Assembly (NCBI GenBank): GCA_910576995.1
Contig: CAJTLC010000008.1
Location: forward strand, 1 to 12,258
Direction: 5' to 3'
DNA from: an uncultured Ruminococcus sp.
Lineage (GTDB): Bacteria > Bacillota > Clostridia > Oscillospirales > Ruminococcaceae
Length of the DNA: 12,258 nucleotides
Part shown: in pieces, positions 5,347 to 9,898 of the stretch
Layout: the number at the start of each line of letters is the position of its first letter
How positions within the stretch are numbered: the first letter of the stretch is position 1
Position numbers and translations under genes: made by a program
Notes under the pieces: model-generated
Seen by the model: only the letters and a program-made list of their open reading frames with translations
What the model was told of the DNA's origin: nothing
Database searches by the model: none

Positions 5347-7683
5347 TTATTCCTTTACAGGGAAATCGCTCAACTTGTAAATTCCTGCATCAAGCTTCTG
5401 AATCGCAAGAGCGTCAAGAGCTGTAACGCCGTCGCCGTTATTAGCGCAGTCGGCGTTTACCATTCCCACATCAGTAAGCTTATATTCGTCCTTATTTGTG
5501 AGGTACTGGAGAATGAGAGTAGCGTCGGCAATCTCAACCTTACCGTCAACGTTTGCATCGCCGTAAAGGGTCGCGCCGGGTTTCGGTTCAGTTGTGCCGG
5601 GAACCGCTTCGGTTGTAGTATCATTAGAAGAAGCAGTCTTGATATATGCCGACTTTATCTTAACATCGGTATTTGCAGCTTCTTTTTCATCAATCTGTAC
5701 ATACCATACCTGACCCTGATAAATTGTACCCTTGCCAAGTTCCTTCTTAACAGCCTCGATAATTGCTTCGTCCTCAACAACGTCAGTTCCGAGCGAAACG
5801 TTGTACAGATTATCAACCACATTTACGGGAATCGACGTAGAACCGCCCTTGTATTCCCACTGAATGTTAGCCCAGTAATATTCGCCGTTAAGTTCAACGC
5901 TTACGCCCAGACCGCCGTTAGCGTATTCAACGCCCTTAGCCGTCTCGATTTCAATATAAAAATCTGTCGCCGGCTTCGGAAGTGTGATATCGTAATAATT
6001 TTTAGCAGAGTTGTAAACCACCTTACCGTATTCCTTTGTGGGATCAGCCTCTGTGCTTACAGTCGTAGTTGTAGTCCCCTTTGTTGTGGTCGGTCTTGTA
6101 GTTGACTGAACAGGCTCGATCTGACCTGAGAATCTCGTATAAAGATCTTCGGGAAGCTCGTCGAGAGTGATGCAGTAGTCGCTCTGATACATCTCTATCG
6201 TATCTTCCTTGGTATTGAAAAGAGGATCACTAAGGAATTTATCCGCGCCGTCTTCGCCGTCATACCATGTGCAGAAATAAAGCCATGCAGCCTTATCATT
6301 CGTAAGATTTTTAACAGTGGAGAAACTGTCGTTTTCCATCATGGCAACCATTTTCTTGCTGTCATACTTATCTTTGATTCCGAAGAAAGTAGAAGCGATC
6401 GCGCTGTCATTGTGCGATTTAACGGCAGAACCCGTTGACCAGTCGGTGCAGCTATACTTATCGTAACCGATAATATCAACGCGGTCGTCGCCCGGATACC
6501 AGTCTGCGGAAGTAGCGAAATTATAGCTGTTCCACTCCCAGATAAGGTTATTCAGACCGTAGTCATATGTAAGCGTGTCATAAGTAAGATTCCAGATCTC
6601 CTTATAAACTGCCGAGCCGTCCTTAGCCCACCAGAACCAGCCGCCTATCTCACCGCCGCCTCCTTCTGCTTCGTGAAGAGGACGGAACAGAACGGGTACG
6701 CCTGCGTCCTGAAGTTCTTTCAGCTGACCTGCGATTTCTTCAAGAGATTTAAGATAAAATTCGCGCTCAACAGTTCCTTCAACAAGAACGTTAGAAGTTA
6801 CGAAGTCCGTTTCACCCGGCTTATATGTTGCCTGTTCATAAGGCACGTTATCGCCGACTTTATATCCTGCCATTTTCTTGGGAACAGTAATATGCCAGGA
6901 AGCAGTAACGATACCGTTCTTATTCTTTGCCCAGTCTATCATTCTGTCAACAGTTCCGTCTTCTGAACCGTAGAGAATATTTGCACAGTTAAGGAAATCG
7001 AAACCTCTTATAGCAGGATAATGCCCTGTGAGGTCGTTAAGATATTCAAATTCCTGCTCAAAATTTCCGCCGTGACCGTAGTTGTAGATCTCCTGCTGAC
7101 CCGAAATAATATTATTTCCATACACTTCGGAAAGGTAATTCATGAGAGACTTTGCCTCTGCCGTAGCGTACTGATTACAGGGAGTCGTCTGGGAAGCCGT
7201 GATCTTTATATCGGCTGCCGATTCGACAGTCATGTAGTCGAACCATGTCCAACCCCAGCCTTTCGTGATAACGACCGTATTCTTTCCTGCGGAAAGATTA
7301 GTCATAAGTTTAACAGGAACAGGAGTTTTGGATTCGGGAATCGCCAGATCTCCGGGAGAAATGCCGTTGATCGTGAGCGACTGGGTTTTGCTGCCGCCCT
7401 GACCCGCAGCGTAGAAAGTCAGCGTATACATACCATCCGCCGGAACTTCAATATCCATTGTGATAGTGCCGCTTTCAGTCATGTTTGCGACTTTACCGTT
7501 GCTTGCGCCCGCCATTTCCTGAACGGCAACCGTTCCCGTAAGCGCTGCGTCCTCGAATTCGTATTTCTTAAGCTCGTCGGCAGCCGTAACGATACTTGTC
7601 GTACCTACAGCCATGCCGTTAAGAGCCATTGCGGCAGCCATAACAGCCGCGCTTGCCTTAGTCATAAATTTTGAATGCATCAT
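5347..7683 (-). CDS. Cellulosomal GH26 beta-mannanase with N-terminal CBM and C-terminal dockerin
   Basis: This 778-aa secreted enzyme probably hydrolyses beta-1,4-mannan in plant fibre. In order: signal peptide (1-35, ending VTAA-D); a CBM35/CBM6-like beta-sandwich (about 38-156, with WGWTWFDY at its end); the GH26 catalytic domain (about 168-520); a Thr-rich linker (528-545); a beta-rich module of about 135 aa that I cannot name (551-686), plausibly a Ruminococcus-type CBM; and a type I dockerin (about 706-770) with two Ca-binding loops, DANVDGKVEIAD and DCANNGDGVTALD. The likely acid/base is Glu338 in FRPLHEAEG and the nucleophile Glu450 in MMEND, 112 residues apart as expected for GH26. 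GGAGGG (7693-7688) sets the start: ATG at 7683 or the adjacent ATG at 7680. Specificity for mannan rather than another GH26 activity is inference. Confidence 0.92.
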   Translation of the reverse strand: MMHSKFMTKASAAVMAAAMALNGMAVGTTSIVTAADELKKYEFEDAALTGTVAVQEMAGASNGKVANMTESGTITMDIEVPADGMYTLTFYAAGQGGSKTQSLTINGISPGDLAIPESKTPVPVKLMTNLSAGKNTVVITKGWGWTWFDYMTVESAADIKITASQTTPCNQYATAEAKSLMNYLSEVYGNNIISGQQEIYNYGHGGNFEQEFEYLNDLTGHYPAIRGFDFLNCANILYGSEDGTVDRMIDWAKNKNGIVTASWHITVPKKMAGYKVGDNVPYEQATYKPGETDFVTSNVLVEGTVEREFYLKSLEEIAGQLKELQDAGVPVLFRPLHEAEGGGGEIGGWFWWAKDGSAVYKEIWNLTYDTLTYDYGLNNLIWEWNSYNFATSADWYPGDDRVDIIGYDKYSCTDWSTGSAVKSHNDSAIASTFFGIKDKYDSKKMVAMMENDSFSTVKNLTNDKAAWLYFCTWYDGEDGADKFLSDPLFNTKEDTIEMYQSDYCITLDELPEDLYTRFSGQIEPVQSTTRPTTTKGTTTTTVSTEADPTKEYGKVVYNSAKNYYDITLPKPATDFYIEIETAKGVEYANGGLGVSVELNGEYYWANIQWEYKGGSTSIPVNVVDNLYNVSLGTDVVEDEAIIEAVKKELGKGTIYQGQVWYVQIDEKEAANTDVKIKSAYIKTASSNDTTTEAVPGTTEPKPGATLYGDANVDGKVEIADATLILQYLTNKDEYKLTDVGMVNADCANNGDGVTALDALAIQKLDAGIYKLSDFPVKE

Positions 7684-7742
7684 ATTTCCCTCCGTTTTGA
7701 TTTCGTAATTCATATTTATAAACTGTTTTATCTCATACTTTA

Positions 7743-7771
7743 ATTATACAGTTTTTCATTTAAAAAATCAA
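7743..7771 (-). promoter_or_regulatory. Sigma-A promoter of the GH26 gene
   Basis: On the minus strand, TTGATT (7771-7766), a 17-bp spacer and a perfect TATAAT (7748-7743) form a strong promoter. A start near 7736 gives a leader of about 53 nt to the ATG at 7683. The stretch from 7772 to 7873, after the sirtuin stop, is AT-rich with no clear terminator, so some readthrough from the upstream operon is possible. Confidence 0.75.
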
Positions 7772-7873
7772 GTTTTTCCTATAATTATTTAAGCTTGTCG
7801 GTAAAATTTGTATACATACACAATTTTGCAGAATCTCATTTAGCAATTTAAACGAAATTTAATTAAATCTCGC

Positions 7874-8590
7874 TTAAATCCCAGTGAAAACTTCTCCTAT
7901 ATTCCTACATATCAGCAAATCTGCATTTCTGTCGTACTGGGTCGGAGATTTATTGATGATAACAAGGGAATTCCCCCTGAAATAGCGGATCATTCCTGCC
8001 GCAGGATAGACGTTCAGCGAAGTTCCGCCGATTATAAGCGTATCGCATTCGGAGATCGCTCTGACAGCGCCTTCCACGATCTCGTCGTTCAGCCCCTCCT
8101 CATAAAGTACGACGTCGGGCTTTATTAATTCGCCGCATGAATCGCAGTAAGGCACATTCTCCTGCGCAAAAACATATGCCGAATCGAAGAATTTGCCGCA
8201 TTTTGTACAATAATTTCGATGAACGCTGCCATGCAGTTCATAAACTTTTTTACTTCCGCCAGCCTGATGCAGACCGTCAATATTTTGTGTGACAACTGCT
8301 GAAAGCTTACCCTCGGCTTCAAGTTCCGCAAGTTTAAGATGCACTGCGTTCGGCTTTGCATTCAGACAATTCATTTTGGCTTGATAAAATCTGTAGAACT
8401 CTTCCGTATGCTTTTCAAAGAAAGTATGACTTAGAATCGTTTCGGGCGGATAATCCCACTGTTGATTATACAGTCCGTCAACACTTCGAAAATCAGGTAT
8501 TCCGCTTTCCGTAGACACGCCTGCGCCGCCGAAAAAAACGATTTTTCGGGAATTTTTCACGATATCCGCAAACTCCTTGATATTATCCAT
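7874..8590 (-). CDS. Sir2-family NAD-dependent protein deacetylase
   Basis: This 238-aa sirtuin would remove acetyl or related acyl groups from lysines using NAD+, giving nicotinamide and O-acetyl-ADP-ribose. The NAD-binding motifs are GAGVSTESGIPDFR (22-35), TQNID (101-105) and GGTSLNVYPA (188-197). His120 in ELHGS is the catalytic His, and four zinc Cys are present (CTKC 128-131, CDSC 149-152). KPDVVLYEE replaces the more usual PxVVxFGE, a change I believe common in Clostridia. I start at the ATG at 8590, eight bases after GAGG; a GTG at 8599 is in frame but overlaps that site. The ribosome site overlaps the nth stop codon and the genes are ten bases apart, so this is the last gene of an operon with nth. 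Confidence 0.92.
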   Translation of the reverse strand: MDNIKEFADIVKNSRKIVFFGGAGVSTESGIPDFRSVDGLYNQQWDYPPETILSHTFFEKHTEEFYRFYQAKMNCLNAKPNAVHLKLAELEAEGKLSAVVTQNIDGLHQAGGSKKVYELHGSVHRNYCTKCGKFFDSAYVFAQENVPYCDSCGELIKPDVVLYEEGLNDEIVEGAVRAISECDTLIIGGTSLNVYPAAGMIRYFRGNSLVIINKSPTQYDRNADLLICRNIGEVFTGI

Positions 8591-8600
8591 GATCCACACC

Positions 8601-9245
8601 TCATTGCTTTTTTGAACTTTTGAAAGCCGATTTGCAAAAATAATTCAGCGGACACTCACCGCATTTAGGACTTCTTGCACGGCAGATATCCCTGCCAAAC
8701 TGCACGGTCTGATGACAGAAATGATTGGAAATTTCGGGAGGAATCAGTTTCAGCAGATCTTTTTCGACCTTTGCAGGTTCTTTATTTTTCGTCAGACCGA
8801 GCCTGCCCGTAATTCTGATGCAATGAGTATCCGTGACGATAGCAGGTTTTCCGAAAACGTCCCCCAACATAAGATTTGCCGTTTTTCTGCCGATTCCCGG
8901 CAGAGTCAGGAGTTTTTCCATTGTGTCGGGGACTTCGCCGCCGAAATCCGATATAAGCTTCTGTGCCATTTCTTTAATACTTTTAGCTTTTGTGTGATAA
9001 AATCCGCACGGCTTCACATCCTGTTCCAATTCCTCGATATCGGCGTCCGCAAACGACTGTAGATCGGGATATTTCACAAACAGCGTCTTTGTAACTATAT
9101 TCACTCTTGCGTCGGTGCATTGCGCCGCAAGCCGAGCTGCAAACATTAGTTCGTACGGTTTTTCATATGTAAGAGTACAATCGATATCCGGATATATTTT
9201 TTCCAGTTCCTCACAAGCGAGTTTTGCAATTTCTTTTGTCGTCAT
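8601..9245 (-). CDS. nth: Endonuclease III, DNA glycosylase/AP lyase
   Basis: This 214-aa base-excision repair enzyme removes oxidised pyrimidines and cleaves at abasic sites. The helix-hairpin-helix with catalytic Lys121 reads LPGIGRKTANLML, the catalytic Asp139 lies in VTDTHCIR, and the [4Fe-4S] cluster ligands are Cys188, 195, 198 and 204 in the exact C-x6-C-x2-C-x5-C spacing. All these positions are one residue later than in the E. coli protein, so it is full length and intact. The stop codon of the upstream membrane gene is separated from this ATG by one base (TAATATG), with AGGTAGG just before it, pointing to translational coupling. It is the middle gene of a three-gene operon read from the promoter at 9801-9829. 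Confidence 0.96.
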   Translation of the reverse strand: MTTKEIAKLACEELEKIYPDIDCTLTYEKPYELMFAARLAAQCTDARVNIVTKTLFVKYPDLQSFADADIEELEQDVKPCGFYHTKAKSIKEMAQKLISDFGGEVPDTMEKLLTLPGIGRKTANLMLGDVFGKPAIVTDTHCIRITGRLGLTKNKEPAKVEKDLLKLIPPEISNHFCHQTVQFGRDICRARSPKCGECPLNYFCKSAFKSSKKQ

Positions 9246-9246
9246 A

Positions 9247-9591
9247 TTATCCTACCTTTATTTTTTCAAGAATTTCATCGTAAACTTTATACATCTCCTG
9301 AACCGTATTCTCAAGAAAATAGTAATGCTTGATATAAAATCCCAGAAGCACGATGATAATGGTTATAAGAAGAAGCAGTGCGAATTTTTCGCAAAACAGA
9401 AAAGCGCAGATCAGTATCGTCAGCACCAGCGCGAACATCATCGTCACCAGAAAATGCACGATTCGCTCATGCTGCATAAATGCGATCTTATCCTTGTGTT
9501 CGGCAAGCAGCTTTTCCAATCCTGCAATCGTATTACAGTTTTTCAGCCGTTCTTCAGTCATGCGCATATAATTTTTTAAGTATTCCGTCAT
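9247..9591 (-). CDS. Small membrane protein of unknown function
   Basis: I do not recognise this 114-aa protein. It has a charged amphipathic N-terminus (1-43), two closely spaced hydrophobic segments at about 44-65 (FLVTMMFALVLTILICAFLF region) and 70-87 (ALLLLITIIIVLLGFYI), and a charged C-terminal helix (93-114), so it probably forms a membrane hairpin with both ends on the same side. The start is set by GGGAG (9604-9600), eight bases before the ATG; the frame stays open upstream to 9702 but that part is palindromic repeat. It is the first gene of the operon with nth and the sirtuin, and ends one base before the nth ATG. Nothing shows a functional link to DNA repair beyond co-transcription. 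Confidence 0.75.
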   Translation of the reverse strand: MTEYLKNYMRMTEERLKNCNTIAGLEKLLAEHKDKIAFMQHERIVHFLVTMMFALVLTILICAFLFCEKFALLLLITIIIVLLGFYIKHYYFLENTVQEMYKVYDEILEKIKVG

Positions 9592-9611
9592 ATCTTCAGC
9601 TCCCAACAGAT

Positions 9612-9796
9612 ATATACTAAACGCTATTTTAATTCGCGCAATAGACGTCGAGAAAATTCTGCACATAACAAGGCGAAGGGGAAGGCATACGTGTCGCGCC
9701 ACGGGCGTTCCCTTCGGTCATATAGTACGACGACAACGCAGTTATGTGCAGAATTTGCCGACAGTTATGCACGATTGGCAATAGCGTTTAGTATAT
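9612..9796 (-). repeat. Palindromic fold-back element, copy 3 (leader hairpin)
   Basis: Outer arms 9612-9628 and 9780-9796 are a perfect 17-bp inverted repeat (ATATACTAAACGCTATT). The middle section (9629-9653 with 9757-9779) is imperfectly paired, and inner arms 9654-9669 and 9741-9756 are a perfect 16-bp inverted repeat (AAATTCTGCACATAAC). Read on the minus strand, the core (9741 to 9669) begins CTGCGTTGTCGTCG and ends CGCCTTG, as in copy 1, with different sequence between. The arms share little with copies 1 and 2. The element lies between a consensus promoter and the ribosome site of the 114-aa gene, on the same strand. With the promoter and terminator beside it, it accounts for the gene-free stretch 9592-9898. 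Confidence 0.82.
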
Positions 9797-9800
9797 GTAT

Positions 9801-9829
9801 ATTATACAATATTTATCATAATTTGTCAA
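9801..9829 (-). promoter_or_regulatory. Perfect consensus sigma-A promoter of the membrane protein-nth-sirtuin operon
   Basis: On the minus strand, TTGACA (9829-9824), a 17-bp spacer and TATAAT (9806-9801) match the sigma-A consensus at all twelve positions. The predicted start, near 9794, falls within about two bases of the outer end of palindromic copy 3. The leader to the ATG at 9591 would be about 200 nt and consist mostly of that hairpin. Confidence 0.85.
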
Positions 9830-9830
9830 C

Positions 9831-9866
9831 AAAAACCGCCGCACAGCTTAATTACTGTGCGGCGGT
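9831..9866 (-). terminator. Rho-independent terminator of the adhesin gene
   Basis: A perfect 12-bp GC-rich stem pairs 9835-9846 (ACCGCCGCACAG) with 9855-9866 and is followed on the minus strand by a five-T run (9835-9831). It lies about 30 bases past the adhesin stop codon and directly upstream of the next promoter, so it separates the two minus-strand transcripts. Confidence 0.88.
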
Positions 9867-9898
9867 AATTTTTCACAAAGATTTAAAGGTAAACCCTA

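Noticed and set aside
7021..7674. 217-codon plus-strand frame opposite the GH26 gene
   Set aside because: It is antisense to the conserved catalytic and CBM regions, its sequence is low-quality and Arg/Cys/His-rich, and it has no promoter or ribosome site.
7684..7713. ATG ten codons upstream for the GH26 gene
   Set aside because: The GGAGGG site lies downstream of it, and the added residues would put an atypical charged stretch before the signal peptide.
8591..8599. GTG start for the sirtuin
   Set aside because: The GTG overlaps the GAGG ribosome site that serves the ATG at 8590; the extra residues are not part of the family domain.
9592..9702. Upstream extension of the 114-aa membrane protein to 151 aa
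   Set aside because: The extra residues are read through one arm and part of the core of palindromic copy 3. The GGGAG site at 9604-9600 fits the ATG at 9591, and no ribosome site supports 9702.
9612..9796. Palindromic copies 1 and 3 as transcription terminators or attenuators
   Set aside because: Neither has a T-run after its distal arm; true terminators with T-runs lie nearby and are listed separately.
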